From: Paenibacillus alvei
Lineage (GTDB): Bacteria; Bacillota; Bacilli; Paenibacillales; NBRC-103111
Direction of reading: 5' to 3'
Assembly: GCA_945881905.1 (NCBI GenBank)
Contig: CAMCVV010000013.1
Location: 1-48,435, forward strand
Length of the DNA stretch: 48,435 nt
A program made the position numbers and the translations under genes. The notes beneath the pieces were generated by a model. It ran no database searches. It had not been told where the DNA came from and saw only the letters and a program-made list of their open reading frames with translations. Below are positions 7,976 to 17,309 of this stretch, in pieces (the first letter of the stretch is position 1; each line of letters opens with the position of its first letter).

Positions 7976-9028
7976 TTATGTGCCGAGCAGTATATGTCTG
8001 ATTTTGTTAATAACTTCAATATTGCCAAAATAACAAAAAGTTTCATGAGTATCTTCAAGGGAATATTGATCTTTACTAGTCATCATTAAGGGAGTATGGT
8101 ATTCCATTTCACCAAAATCCCCTAATTTTCCGTCATCGTTATAAGCTTGAACACAATGACCAGGGTCATCTAGGTTAGGCACGAACACATCACCGTATGC
8201 ATAGCCAGGTTTAGTATCGAAGTGACGGATTATCAAGGTTGCTTGTTTTTCATTCACTTGACGATAATAACCCATTCTACCAGTCACGTAATGTACTTTA
8301 ATTGAAATCTTAAATGACTCTTGGGCATCGATCTTTACATTGACGAAGTGGGGATCAACAGAAACTCTTGGTGAATCAGCGGATCCAAAAAAATGATGAA
8401 CTGCAGCTTTACCATATGTCGGGATGATTAGCTCTCCGCCGGCAGGTAACTGAGCCAGCTGCCATGTAGATAGAGGTAATGTTTTATGATTATCGGTCAA
8501 GGTGACAGAAGTGGTCAGATCAAAACCTACAAATGAGTAGTTGTTTAATTCCTTAGCAGACCAAATATACTTCATTGGATCGGAGTTGGCGCGAAAAACT
8601 TTTTTGATGAGCATGGGTATTTTGCGATTTGTCCGATGTGCTATAGGTGAAGTAACTTGCATGATACATATTGAATGTTCATTTGTATTGTGAATACGAT
8701 AATTACCAGGATCAAAGATAGGCTGCACGGCATAAGTAGACCAAAGATTGTCAAGATCACCAATATTAAAGTCGATTTCTGGACTTAGCCAAGTTCGGTC
8801 GCCACCGATGTTCCATTCCACACCATGTTCAAACTGTAATTGAGCGTTATGCAAGTCGATCAATACTGGCGATGTCCACAGCAGGTTGTCGCAACTTTCA
8901 TCTGGGAAAATACCAAGCATTCGTGCACCTCGTTCAATAGTAACTAACTTCCCCAAAGGTCTTGTTTCGATAACATGATACGCCATGTTTAATTGTTTTA
9001 GATGTTGGATTAATTGATGGAACTTCAT
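7976..9028 (-). CDS. Mutarotase-fold (aldose-1-epimerase-like) conserved protein
   Basis: The protein has about 350 residues. The motif NIGGDRTWLSPEIDF (near residue 90) resembles the GGxRxWxxPE strand of galactose-mutarotase-fold proteins (DUF4380/DUF6786 type). The rest is a predicted all-beta sandwich, and there is no signal peptide. I set the start at the ATG at 9028, which has GGGGTG eight bases upstream. A longer frame reaching 9211 would overlap the divergent enolase gene, and its extra 61 residues look like translated promoter. Sugar-ring epimerisation or carbohydrate binding is plausible in a glycosidase cluster. The exact function is unknown. It is divergent from the enolase/GH36/PhyH unit. 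Confidence 0.65.
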   Translation of the reverse strand: MKFHQLIQHLKQLNMAYHVIETRPLGKLVTIERGARMLGIFPDESCDNLLWTSPVLIDLHNAQLQFEHGVEWNIGGDRTWLSPEIDFNIGDLDNLWSTYAVQPIFDPGNYRIHNTNEHSICIMQVTSPIAHRTNRKIPMLIKKVFRANSDPMKYIWSAKELNNYSFVGFDLTTSVTLTDNHKTLPLSTWQLAQLPAGGELIIPTYGKAAVHHFFGSADSPRVSVDPHFVNVKIDAQESFKISIKVHYVTGRMGYYRQVNEKQATLIIRHFDTKPGYAYGDVFVPNLDDPGHCVQAYNDDGKLGDFGEMEYHTPLMMTSKDQYSLEDTHETFCYFGNIEVINKIRHILLGT

Positions 9029-9058
9029 TACTAGTTCACCCCGTAGAGACTTTGTGTA

Positions 9059-9071
9059 AGTAACAGTTACG
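9059..9071 (-). promoter_or_regulatory. Operator of the mutarotase-like gene
   Basis: AGTAACAGTTACG contains the perfect palindrome GTAAC-A-GTTAC (9060-9070), about 30 bp upstream of this minus-strand gene. It is a variant of the 13-bp site found across the cluster. Confidence 0.55.
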
Positions 9072-9095
9072 TTTAATGCATACTGAAAATATATA

Positions 9096-9145
9096 TTGAC
9101 AAGTATATTACAAATTTCTAATATAGTAAATAGGTAACAGTTAAC
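9096..9145 (+). promoter_or_regulatory. Promoter and operator of the enolase-1 unit
   Basis: TTGACA (9096-9101), 17 bp, then TAATAT (9119-9124). The operator GGTAAC-A-GTTAAC is at 9133-9145, covering the expected transcription start. This is a typical repressor roadblock layout. Confidence 0.75.
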
Positions 9146-9194
9146 CGGAATACAAGATTTAAATGTATATATCAGATAACAAAGGAGGATGATT

Positions 9195-10427
9195 ATGGAT
9201 TTTTCTAGCAAGAATTCAACTCAATTAGGAAAAGATAAGATCGTAAAAATCGAAACATACCGTTGGAAGTTGCAACCTAATATTATCTGGGTGGAAATTA
9301 CGACGGAACAAGGATTTGTTGGTTTAGGGGAAACATATTATGCCCCTGGAGCTGTGGAAGCGATCATTCATGAGATGGCTTCTCCACTGATTATGGGCAG
9401 GAATCCTTTTCAAATCGAAGATATTTGGAACACTTTGTTTGTATGTGCTAATTTTTTTGGATATGCCGGTGCCGAAATGAGAGCGTTTTCAGCTATAGAT
9501 ATTGCACTCTGGGATATTCTCGGACAATCCACAGGTTTACCAATTTATTCACTTTTAGGTGGTAAGACACGCGATAGTATTCCCATTTACAATACCTGCA
9601 TTAATTTTGGAAAGTATACAGATATGGATGACTCTTTACATAGACCTGGTGAGTTAGCCCAGGAATTGTTAGATCAAGGTATTAAAGCGATGAAGCTTTG
9701 GCCATGGGATCGCTTTGCTCCTCAATTAAAAGTGGAAGCCATAACGGGACCAGCGGGATGGGCTGCAGTGGGACCTGCGGGAAGTTATTTAAGTCTAGAG
9801 GATTTGAAAAAAGGGTTGTGGTGTGTAGAAGATATTCGCAAAAAAGTTGGCGATCGCATGGAAATCATGATTGAAGGTCATTCACGTTGGGATTTAAACT
9901 GTGCGATTAAAATTGGCAGGGCACTTGAGCCGTTAAATCCTTTTTGGATGGAAGATATCATGCAACCTGATAGTCCAGATGATTTAGCTAGACTTGCTGA
10001 TAGTGTGCGACTACCGCAATGTGTCAGTGAACGATTATTTACACGCTATGCATTTCGACAGATTTTAGAGAAAAAAGCAGCACATATTGTAATTTTGGAT
10101 CTTGTCTGGACAGGCGGAATAACTGAAGGTAGGAAAATCGCTATTTTGGCGGATACGTATCATCTTCCTGTTGCACCACATGATGGAACTGGACCCGTCA
10201 CAATTATATCAAGTATGCACCTATGTGCAAGCATCACCAATGCATTGATAATGGAAACAGAGCGTGCATTCTATGATGGGGGATATTACGCAGATGTGGT
10301 CACCAACAACATACCAGTTAGAGATGGGCATATATGGGTTTGGGATAAGCCAGGGTTAGGCACGGCATTATTACCTGAGTTTAAAATTCGTAAAGATGTT
10401 ACAACAAGAGTAACACTAAAATCTTAA
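9195..10427 (+). CDS. Enolase-superfamily sugar-acid dehydratase (mandelate racemase subgroup), copy 1
   Basis: About 410 aa. The N-terminal capping domain includes VGLGETYY and CANFFGYAGAEMRA. The barrel carries the lysine of IKAMKLWPWD (near 165), metal-ligand strands IEGHSRWD (near 226), WMEDIMQPD (near 252) and VSERLF (near 277), and the general-base histidine in VAPHDGTGP (near 327). The EGH motif is reminiscent of sugar-acid dehydratases of this superfamily (galactonate/mannonate type). The likely chemistry is dehydration of an aldonate to a 2-keto-3-deoxy acid. The substrate cannot be read from sequence. AAAGGAGG abuts an ATG at 9189, so I take the ATG at 9195 with six-base spacing. 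It is the first gene of a unit with a second GH36 and a PhyH oxygenase, and has a close paralogue at 15354-16598. Confidence 0.8.
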   Translation: MDFSSKNSTQLGKDKIVKIETYRWKLQPNIIWVEITTEQGFVGLGETYYAPGAVEAIIHEMASPLIMGRNPFQIEDIWNTLFVCANFFGYAGAEMRAFSAIDIALWDILGQSTGLPIYSLLGGKTRDSIPIYNTCINFGKYTDMDDSLHRPGELAQELLDQGIKAMKLWPWDRFAPQLKVEAITGPAGWAAVGPAGSYLSLEDLKKGLWCVEDIRKKVGDRMEIMIEGHSRWDLNCAIKIGRALEPLNPFWMEDIMQPDSPDDLARLADSVRLPQCVSERLFTRYAFRQILEKKAAHIVILDLVWTGGITEGRKIAILADTYHLPVAPHDGTGPVTIISSMHLCASITNALIMETERAFYDGGYYADVVTNNIPVRDGHIWVWDKPGLGTALLPEFKIRKDVTTRVTLKS

Positions 10428-10488
10428 AACGTGTTCTTCAACGATGGGTTCATGAAAGTGCAATTTTACTTATAAGGGGTGTATAAAA

Positions 10489-12537
10489 GTGAAAAACAAA
10501 ACGGAATTCATTTTGAAAAATGACATGATCGAACGAGTTATAGAAGTAGGCGCAGATGGGTTGCCTCAATTAAATGCTTTAATAAATACGCAGAGTGGAT
10601 ATAATTGGTGCCTAGTAGATAGCAAATGTGATTTTCGTGTAGAATTCGCTAACCAATCCATTGATTCAAGTAAAGATTGGCGAGTAAGTCACACAGAACG
10701 GAAAACGTTGTCCAATGGTGCGAACCAATTGGCAATTAAAATAGAACATACTTCTGGACTTACGGTTACTCAATTCACAACATGTTTCTCGGATAAAGCC
10801 GTTATTGAACATCAATGTAGAATTTCAAACGAGGGGTCTCAAATAATCAAAGGTTTGCAAAGATTTGATCCATTGGTTTTCTCAATTCAAGCACCAAGTT
10901 CTCTTCAATCATATACAATTCGCAGAGACAAATATGAACTATTTGCGGAACCTTTAAAAGAATCACTTACTATTAAAGGGGGTATGTGGAACGGACCTGA
11001 ACATGCAGGTTGGCTTGTATTGGAAAATAAAAAAGCAGAAGAACTTTTATATATTGGCATTGAATGGGAAAGGGAATGGGAAGTTAATATCAATAAAGTA
11101 ACAAAAGGCTATGAAATCACAGCAGGTCTTGTGCGATATAGCCGAGACTTAGCTCCGAATGAATCAGTAGAATCACCACGAATTTTTGTTGGGCTTACTC
11201 ACGGTGAGTTAGATGATGCTGTGCAACACATGCAAGAATATATGACTCAATATATTTTCCTTCCAGAACTCCCAAACTTTCCGTGGGTTTCTTACGATAT
11301 ATGGTCCACGGATAAAGAAAATGTGGAAGAAATAATTTTAAAAGAGTTAGATTTTGCTTTAGACATGGGTGTTGAACTATTTTATATCGATGCGAGTTGG
11401 TATTCCAGTTCTTCAATAATAGGAGAAGGATCATGGGGGTTAGGTTTAGGAAACTATGAAGAAGACCGTCGTAAGTTCCCTAGAGGAATTAAGCACTTAT
11501 CAGATCAAGTTCATCAAAAAGGACTAAAATTCGGTCTTTGGGTTGATCCGATAATCATCGATGAACAATGGTTGAAAAGTGGTTTATATCCAGAACATTG
11601 GTTAATTCAAGAAAACGGTGTAAATCGAAGTTTAAGTATTAAAGATGGTGATTGGCCAACAACTCTGCACTTGTGTACAGGATGTCCAGAAGTAGTCGAA
11701 TACATCTATGGGAAATTAGCTATGATCGTTGAAAAGTATAATCTAGAATGGTTGAAATGGGATGATTCTGCATTAAATAATCCTTATTGTAATCGAACAG
11801 ACCATGGACATCAAGCTGGAGATGGCAACTTTTCAGCATTGAAAGGGAAATACGAGATTTGTAGGAGACTCATTGAACAATTTCCTGATCTTGTCATTGA
11901 ACAGTGTGGGTATCCTGCACGCTTAGACTATGGGCTTTCGCGTTATGCACGTACGAATTGGTTAAGTGATGCAACGAGCAACTCTATCCATGTACGTTCG
12001 AATTTACAAGTGACTCGTCATGTATTTCCAGCATCTTATAACTCTTCATTTATCGTGTATGATAAAGAAATTCTTGAAGAAAATGATCCGAAAAAATTAG
12101 ATACACTCGTTCGTAGTCGACTGATGGGGATGATTGGACTTGCTACACTGCATGGTAAGTTATTTGAACGTGCATCCCTATGGCCAACAGCTATACATCA
12201 AGCTTTCAAAAGAAATGTCAAGGTGTATAAGACGTTTCGACATTTACTTTCACAACATTCATACCAAATAAGTCCTCCAAAAGATTCTGAAGGTTGGCAT
12301 CTCAACTTATTTGTCTCCAAAGACAAACATGAAGCGGTCATGTTTTGTTTTCCTGGCGATTCAAAATCAATGAATTGTCGAGTAATGTTTAAAGGATTAA
12401 TTCCTAACAAGTACTACAAAGTACAAGGAATCGATACCGGTGATTGTGGCATGATTCAAGGCAAAGAATTAATGGAACAAGGACTAGATGCAAAGATGTT
12501 TAATGGAAGATCTTCAGAAATTTATATTCTGAATTAA
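10489..12537 (+). CDS. Second GH36-like glycosidase
   Basis: 682 aa with a GTG start; AAGGGG lies about 10 bases upstream. The N-terminal beta domain spans about 1-270. The barrel has FYIDASWYSSSS (near 303), FGLWVDPI (near 345), the nucleophile strand WLKWDDSALNN (Asp near 425), EQCGYPARLDYGLSRYA and the acid/base strand NWLSDATSNS (near 493). This matches the SDNTDA-type motif of GH36 better than the first copy does. The two glycosidases are clearly diverged, not recent duplicates, so they probably cleave different linkages of one oligosaccharide. It has no signal peptide. It lies between enolase 1 and the first PhyH gene, and the PhyH start is only 15 bp past its stop. Confidence 0.8.
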   Translation: MKNKTEFILKNDMIERVIEVGADGLPQLNALINTQSGYNWCLVDSKCDFRVEFANQSIDSSKDWRVSHTERKTLSNGANQLAIKIEHTSGLTVTQFTTCFSDKAVIEHQCRISNEGSQIIKGLQRFDPLVFSIQAPSSLQSYTIRRDKYELFAEPLKESLTIKGGMWNGPEHAGWLVLENKKAEELLYIGIEWEREWEVNINKVTKGYEITAGLVRYSRDLAPNESVESPRIFVGLTHGELDDAVQHMQEYMTQYIFLPELPNFPWVSYDIWSTDKENVEEIILKELDFALDMGVELFYIDASWYSSSSIIGEGSWGLGLGNYEEDRRKFPRGIKHLSDQVHQKGLKFGLWVDPIIIDEQWLKSGLYPEHWLIQENGVNRSLSIKDGDWPTTLHLCTGCPEVVEYIYGKLAMIVEKYNLEWLKWDDSALNNPYCNRTDHGHQAGDGNFSALKGKYEICRRLIEQFPDLVIEQCGYPARLDYGLSRYARTNWLSDATSNSIHVRSNLQVTRHVFPASYNSSFIVYDKEILEENDPKKLDTLVRSRLMGMIGLATLHGKLFERASLWPTAIHQAFKRNVKVYKTFRHLLSQHSYQISPPKDSEGWHLNLFVSKDKHEAVMFCFPGDSKSMNCRVMFKGLIPNKYYKVQGIDTGDCGMIQGKELMEQGLDAKMFNGRSSEIYILN

Positions 12538-12552
12538 GGGAGTGGTTGTAAG

Positions 12553-13326
12553 TTGATTACAAAAGATCAAGTTAATTTTTTCCGAACATTTGGGTTTATC
12601 AAATTCCCGAAATTGTTTAAAAACGATATGCGTACAATAACAGAAGAATTTAATCGCGTATTTGAACAAGCAGGTGTGAAACATACGGAGACTCAACCAT
12701 CTAATGTAGATCCATTTATTGATAAGTCAAAAAAACTTGCCGGGTTATTATATGATGATCGCATTGATACAATTGCTTCGGCGCTATTGGGTGATGATTT
12801 CAATTACATGAATAGTGATGGCAAAATATTTGTAGCTGATACATTGTGGCATCGTGATGCGCTCATTCAAGACCAATATACGTTCATCAAAATTGTATTT
12901 TATTTGGAACCAGTTGACCATAATTCTGGAGCACTTCGTGTAATTCCAGGCAGTCATAAATTACAAGATCAATATTCTAAAGCATTAGGTTCAGGGACTT
13001 TCATGAATGATGTTAGAAGTTCAGCTGGACTTCAATGGGGAATGGAAGGTCATGAAGTACCTGCCTACTCGATTACAAGTGAACCTGGAGATATGCTCAT
13101 ATTTTCTCATACGCTTCTGCACTCATCGTGGGGTGGGGGGAAGCGCAGAAGTATGTTTGGTATTAGTCTTTGTGAAAGATTTAGAGATGAAGATAGGCAT
13201 TATATGAAGCAATATATGTCATTTTCACCAAGTGAATATGGTGAAATATTGGTTAGTTCTGCAGATCAAAGAGGAATGAAGCATTTAGAGCAAGGTTTAG
13301 CATACTTTCAGTCAACTCAAGTATAA
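12553..13326 (+). CDS. PhyH-type Fe(II)/2-oxoglutarate dioxygenase, copy 1
   Basis: 257 aa with a TTG start and AGGGAG ten bases upstream. It shows the PhyH family double-stranded beta-helix. The iron-binding HxD is in LWHRDAL (near 101), SGALRVIPGSHK follows, and the distal histidine with the 2-oxoglutarate arginine lie in LLHSSWGGGKRRSMF (near 190-200). It is expected to hydroxylate or oxidatively cleave a small molecule with 2-oxoglutarate and O2. The substrate is unknown. It is close to copy 3 at 27671 (shared DDFNYMNSDGK and TLWHRD) and more distant from copy 2. It is the last gene of the enolase 1 unit, followed by a long stem-loop. Confidence 0.82.
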   Translation: MITKDQVNFFRTFGFIKFPKLFKNDMRTITEEFNRVFEQAGVKHTETQPSNVDPFIDKSKKLAGLLYDDRIDTIASALLGDDFNYMNSDGKIFVADTLWHRDALIQDQYTFIKIVFYLEPVDHNSGALRVIPGSHKLQDQYSKALGSGTFMNDVRSSAGLQWGMEGHEVPAYSITSEPGDMLIFSHTLLHSSWGGGKRRSMFGISLCERFRDEDRHYMKQYMSFSPSEYGEILVSSADQRGMKHLEQGLAYFQSTQV

Positions 13327-13382
13327 TCCATTGAAGGAAATAGGAGCAATTATTCGCAGTAAGAGATCAGTTAGAAATAGAG

Positions 13383-13417
13383 ACGCCCAAGTTAACAAGA
13401 TTCATGTTAACTTGGGC
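13383..13417. terminator. Perfect 13-bp stem between convergent genes
   Basis: CGCCCAAGTTAAC (13383-13395) pairs with GTTAACTTGGGCG (13405-13417) over a 9-nt loop, between the converging PhyH 1 and GH127-like genes. The T-run is poor on both strands, so termination is probable but not certain. Both arms end in GTTAAC, the half-site of the cluster operator, which may be chance. Confidence 0.55.
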
Positions 13418-13456
13418 GATTTGTATGGTGAGGAGATGTAAGTGCAATTCAAATCC

Positions 13457-15304
13457 TTAAGTAACTGGAGAGTGTGGAAGATGCCGAGGAGCACCAGTGA
13501 ACAATGCTGTTTTGTGAGTAGGTGGATCAGCAGCAATTACCATATTTCCCAACCATTCGAACTTCATAACGAGATCTGGGCGTTTCGCATCTATGCCCCA
13601 TAATCCTCCTACTTCTTGAGTGAAAGATATAAGTGGATAGGTAATGGAGAGCTCATCTCCTACTTTAGCATCGAAATGAATATATTGTTTTGACCATGTT
13701 GGTGCAATCTCAACGCCATTCACAAAAGATTTCACTTCTGAAGCAAGTGCCCAATGAGGCACACGAATAAAGTAGTGATTCGTTTTTTTAGCAGAGATAG
13801 ATAGTTTTCCTTCGCGAGGGAAATGCGATACGACTTGAGCCCATTCAGTATCACATGAGAAACTTAAGTTAACATAAACACCAGAAGGATTGTAAAGACT
13901 TGAAATCGATTCTAGCCGTTGTGGTGAGTGGGCATGAGAGTCTGTGCGATATTCCAATGTATTTGTCCAACACGTATAGATTGCTCGCATACCTTCTGGT
14001 GCACAACAACCGAACATTTTAAAGCCACTTACGCCGCCGAGCAATTCATTTTCATAGTCGTTTAATCCCGAACCGCCAATTATACCACCTTGGAATTTGC
14101 GCAATTCATTCAAAGCATTTTGGATATTTTTTTCACCGGCATGCATGTTTAATTGTCTATAATATTCTTCAAATTCAGGGGTTACGATAAATTGTAAATT
14201 ATGGATATAATTCCGCATAAAACGTTCTGCATAATCATAGTATTCGGGATATCCACTTTTACCGATGAGACATGCAATAGAAATCATATCAGAGATGAGA
14301 CAAGTTTCATTGCAATTATCAGGCATAGCTGGAAACCAACCTGTACCTGTACTTCTTGAATTCATCCAGTCCCAAACCTTTTTGGAGAATTCAACATATC
14401 GCGTCTCCCCTAAAACTGAACCTAGATGTGCAACGCCCCATACTGCATGCATGGTTGCGTGACTGTGCGGATTTCCTGGGCCGTAGTCGACTGATCCATC
14501 TTTCATAAATTGAATACCACCGGGTTGTATGTTATGGATCATACCTTCCGTATACGCGATTGCAAATTCTAAACCTTCTTCATCACCCGTTGATAACCAA
14601 TAGGTGACCAGCGGCTCCACTATGGGTGCAGGATGTTTATTCCAGAAGTTCGGTACAATGGTTAAATCATGATTCAATGCGCCCATACCTCCTGGGAAAT
14701 AGCAACGACCTTGCTCATCCCAAGTTGTAAGTTTCTTTAACGCTTTCATCACTTTTCTAGCTAATTCTAATGTATCTTGATTTTTATTCCTTGCATAATC
14801 TTCAGATAAACTTTTTAAAATTTTTGTAGCACCCCATATATGTATCACATTATCTTGATCATTATAGACTGCTTCTGTCAAATTCTCATTATAACAACCA
14901 ATATGTGACCACACTTTTCCTTCACTATCTATATAATCTCGAATTCTGAGATGGAATGCTTCTTCTACTTCTCGGCCTCGATCTGATCCTGTAATGTCTC
15001 GCATATAGTACCATTCCCAATCCATACGAGCATCAGTATCACAAGCGACCACTACATCTTGACCTTCAGGGACTGGAGGATATTCCAGAGGGGAACATTG
15101 GAAAACAGGTTCATATCCCAAATGTTTTCGAGGAGTTTCAATTAAATAATGCAATGCCCATTCAGCCATTTGTTTTAAATCAATGTCATCGTACTTGGAA
15201 TTCATGCTTGATTGGGAATTTATAGTATCAAGATACGGTTTAACTGTATTCACTTGATAGACATTGCCTGTAAGACCTAAAATTTGATTTGACAAGTGTA
15301 ACAC
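13457..15304 (-). CDS. GH127/DUF1680-like (alpha/alpha)6-barrel glycoside hydrolase
   Basis: 615 aa. The N-terminal two thirds is a helical barrel with HATMHAVWGVAHLG and FGCCAPEGMRAIYTCW near residue 430. The latter resembles the CC-containing segment of GH127 beta-L-arabinofuranosidases, where a cysteine is the nucleophile. The C-terminal part is a beta sandwich with HYFIRVPHWA and GDELSITYPL, as in DUF1680 proteins. Similarity to characterised GH127 members is remote, so the sugar released is unknown. There is no signal peptide. GAGGGAG precedes the ATG. It is the second gene of the unit led by enolase 2, 49 bp downstream of that gene. Confidence 0.65.
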   Translation of the reverse strand: MLHLSNQILGLTGNVYQVNTVKPYLDTINSQSSMNSKYDDIDLKQMAEWALHYLIETPRKHLGYEPVFQCSPLEYPPVPEGQDVVVACDTDARMDWEWYYMRDITGSDRGREVEEAFHLRIRDYIDSEGKVWSHIGCYNENLTEAVYNDQDNVIHIWGATKILKSLSEDYARNKNQDTLELARKVMKALKKLTTWDEQGRCYFPGGMGALNHDLTIVPNFWNKHPAPIVEPLVTYWLSTGDEEGLEFAIAYTEGMIHNIQPGGIQFMKDGSVDYGPGNPHSHATMHAVWGVAHLGSVLGETRYVEFSKKVWDWMNSRSTGTGWFPAMPDNCNETCLISDMISIACLIGKSGYPEYYDYAERFMRNYIHNLQFIVTPEFEEYYRQLNMHAGEKNIQNALNELRKFQGGIIGGSGLNDYENELLGGVSGFKMFGCCAPEGMRAIYTCWTNTLEYRTDSHAHSPQRLESISSLYNPSGVYVNLSFSCDTEWAQVVSHFPREGKLSISAKKTNHYFIRVPHWALASEVKSFVNGVEIAPTWSKQYIHFDAKVGDELSITYPLISFTQEVGGLWGIDAKRPDLVMKFEWLGNMVIAADPPTHKTALFTGAPRHLPHSPVT

Positions 15305-15353
15305 TCCCTCTCGACTAAAAGTAAGTAAATCGTAGAAAGTTCTAATTTCCTAT

Positions 15354-16598
15354 TTATTTGTGTATTGAAGATTTTGAAAAAACATCTTTCCGAGACTTGA
15401 AATCTTCTCGAAGCGCAGTTCCTAAACCGGGTGTATGCGGGAACTCAACAAAACCATCTTGAACAACAATGTTATTTGTCACACACTCACTATAATATCC
15501 CCCGTCATAGAAAGCACGTTCTGTTTCCATGATCATTGCATTTGTAGCATTTGCACATAAATGTAAGCTTGCAAAGATCGTAACGGGTCCGGTTCCATCA
15601 TGTGGAGCAATGGATAAATGGTAGGTATCTGCTAAATTCGCTATTTTTTTTGATTCGGTTATTCCACCTGTCCATACTGTATCCAACATAATGATATGAG
15701 CAGCCTTTGCTTCAAGTATTTGACGAAATGAATAACGTGTGAACAAGCGCTCACTAACGGAAAGGGGAATTCGAACACTATCAGCAAGTCTAGCTAAATC
15801 ATCAGGACTGTCTGGTTGCATGATATCTTCTAACCAAAGAATATTATATGGCTCAAGTGCTCTGCCGATTTTAATTGCACAATGCAAGTCCCATCGGGAA
15901 TGACCTTCAATCATGATCTCGATACGATTGCCTACTTTTTTTCGTATTTCCTCAATGATCCAAAGACCTTTATTCAAATCATCATGGCTTATATAATTTC
16001 CTACTGGCCCCATAGCCATCCAACCTGCTGGTCCAGTCATGGCTTTGCTTTTGATTTGTGGAGCAAATGGATCAAATGGCCATACCTTCATAGCACGAAT
16101 ACCTTGATCAATCAAGCTTTGTGCTAATTCGCCTGGTCGTTCGAAAAAATCATCCATGTCTTGATATTTGGATGCGTTGATACATGTGTTATACGTCAAA
16201 ATTTTGTCTCTACACTTACCACCAAGTAAATTGTATATTGGCATACCTGTTGATTGTCCCAAAATATCCCAAAGGGCAATATCGATGGCAGATATTGCAC
16301 GCATCTCTGCACCAGCATAACCAAAGAAATTAGCACAACAAAACAGATTATTCCAGTGATTCTCAATGTCAAAAGCATTTTCGCCAAGCAACAAAGGTGC
16401 TGCAAAGTCATGTATGACACTTTCAACCGCACCGGGTATGTAATACGTTTCTCCTAATCCAACAATCCCATTTTCCGTCGTAATTTCTACCCATATGATA
16501 TTGCTTTGCTTTTCCCAACGAAATGTTTCAATTCTTACTATTCGATTGATAGGAAGTTGAACGAGTTTTGATGTCATATTTAAAGTGCCCCTAATCAA
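15354..16598 (-). CDS. Enolase-superfamily sugar-acid dehydratase, copy 2
   Basis: 414 aa and clearly paralogous to the enzyme at 9195, with long identical blocks such as CANFFGYAGAEMRA and ALWDILGQSTG. All active-site strands are kept: AMKVWPFD, IEGHSRWD, WLEDIMQPD, VSERLF and IAPHDGTGP. The two copies head opposite units beside different hydrolases (GH36 and GH127-like), which suggests epimeric or otherwise related acids as substrates. The ATG at 16598 is used here; an internal ATG six codons in is also possible. The upstream operator reads GTTAAC-C-GTCAAC. Confidence 0.8.
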   Translation of the reverse strand: MIRGTLNMTSKLVQLPINRIVRIETFRWEKQSNIIWVEITTENGIVGLGETYYIPGAVESVIHDFAAPLLLGENAFDIENHWNNLFCCANFFGYAGAEMRAISAIDIALWDILGQSTGMPIYNLLGGKCRDKILTYNTCINASKYQDMDDFFERPGELAQSLIDQGIRAMKVWPFDPFAPQIKSKAMTGPAGWMAMGPVGNYISHDDLNKGLWIIEEIRKKVGNRIEIMIEGHSRWDLHCAIKIGRALEPYNILWLEDIMQPDSPDDLARLADSVRIPLSVSERLFTRYSFRQILEAKAAHIIMLDTVWTGGITESKKIANLADTYHLSIAPHDGTGPVTIFASLHLCANATNAMIMETERAFYDGGYYSECVTNNIVVQDGFVEFPHTPGLGTALREDFKSRKDVFSKSSIHK

Positions 16599-16611
16599 AA
16601 AATATTAAATA

Positions 16612-16678
16612 GTTAACCGTCAACCGGACAACTAACATATTCAAGTCTTAGATTAAGTAATTTCGAAAGAATTGTCAA
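16612..16678 (-). promoter_or_regulatory. Promoter and operator of the enolase-2 unit
   Basis: On the minus strand TTGACA (16678-16673) is followed after 17 bp by a weak -10 (TAATCT). The operator, read on plus as GTTAAC-C-GTCAAC, is at 16612-16624, downstream of the start and before the gene. The rest of the 700-bp gap to 17309 is A+T-rich with no gene. Confidence 0.6.
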
Positions 16679-17087
16679 TAAAATATTTTATGATAATATA
16701 GGATGAATCAATGATGACATCATGATTTCAAGGCACTAGAAAAGTAAAGAACTCTCTAAATGTATTATTTCCAATAAATTAGCTCTAGAAATGAAGTTCT
16801 ATAAAAACGATTTTGATCTAATTTTACAATTGGGTATGTGTTCATTATTTTAGCTCAAAATGACGAAGAGAATACGTAAAAAATAATGTGATTTGATTAA
16901 AATCAATCCGAATCGATGAAATGCTAAGTATAAATTATATGAACGATAATTTTTTGTAATAAAAATAAATTCAATGATAAAACAAAACAGATAAAAAATT
17001 CTTTGGCAAAATCCACACCCAATTAGCAACTAAATCTCACATATAATAGAGAATAAAAGATAAAAAACAACAGATTTATTTTTTTTG

Positions 17088-17136
17088 TTGACAAAATATA
17101 AATACACGAATATGATAACATTAACTATCAGTTAAC
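17088..17136 (+). promoter_or_regulatory. Promoter and operator of the ABC-importer unit
   Basis: TTGACA (17088-17093), exactly 17 bp, then TATGAT (17111-17116). The GTTAAC half-site is at 17131-17136, with a less perfect TTAAC at 17121-17125. This is the strongest-looking promoter in the cluster. The leader to the start codon is about 185 nt. Confidence 0.8.
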
Positions 17137-17309
17137 AGATGACAAGTAAACAATCGTTCCATTTGATTGGATACTTGTAATCAATTCATCACAAACGTAA
17201 GGTGAAGGAAAAGTTTCTATTCATATTTAATTTAAAGAGAGCGCTTTCATTTACCTTAAATTTTAAAAAACTGGTAGGACAAAAAACTAATATTAAAGGG
17301 GCGATGTTT

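Noticed and set aside
9029-9211. 61-residue N-terminal extension of the mutarotase-like protein
   Set aside because: It would overlap the divergent enolase start and cover both promoters. A good ribosome site supports the ATG at 9028.
17202-17309. 36-residue extension of the binding protein
   Set aside because: The TTG at 17310 gives a textbook lipoprotein signal with AAAGGGG correctly spaced.
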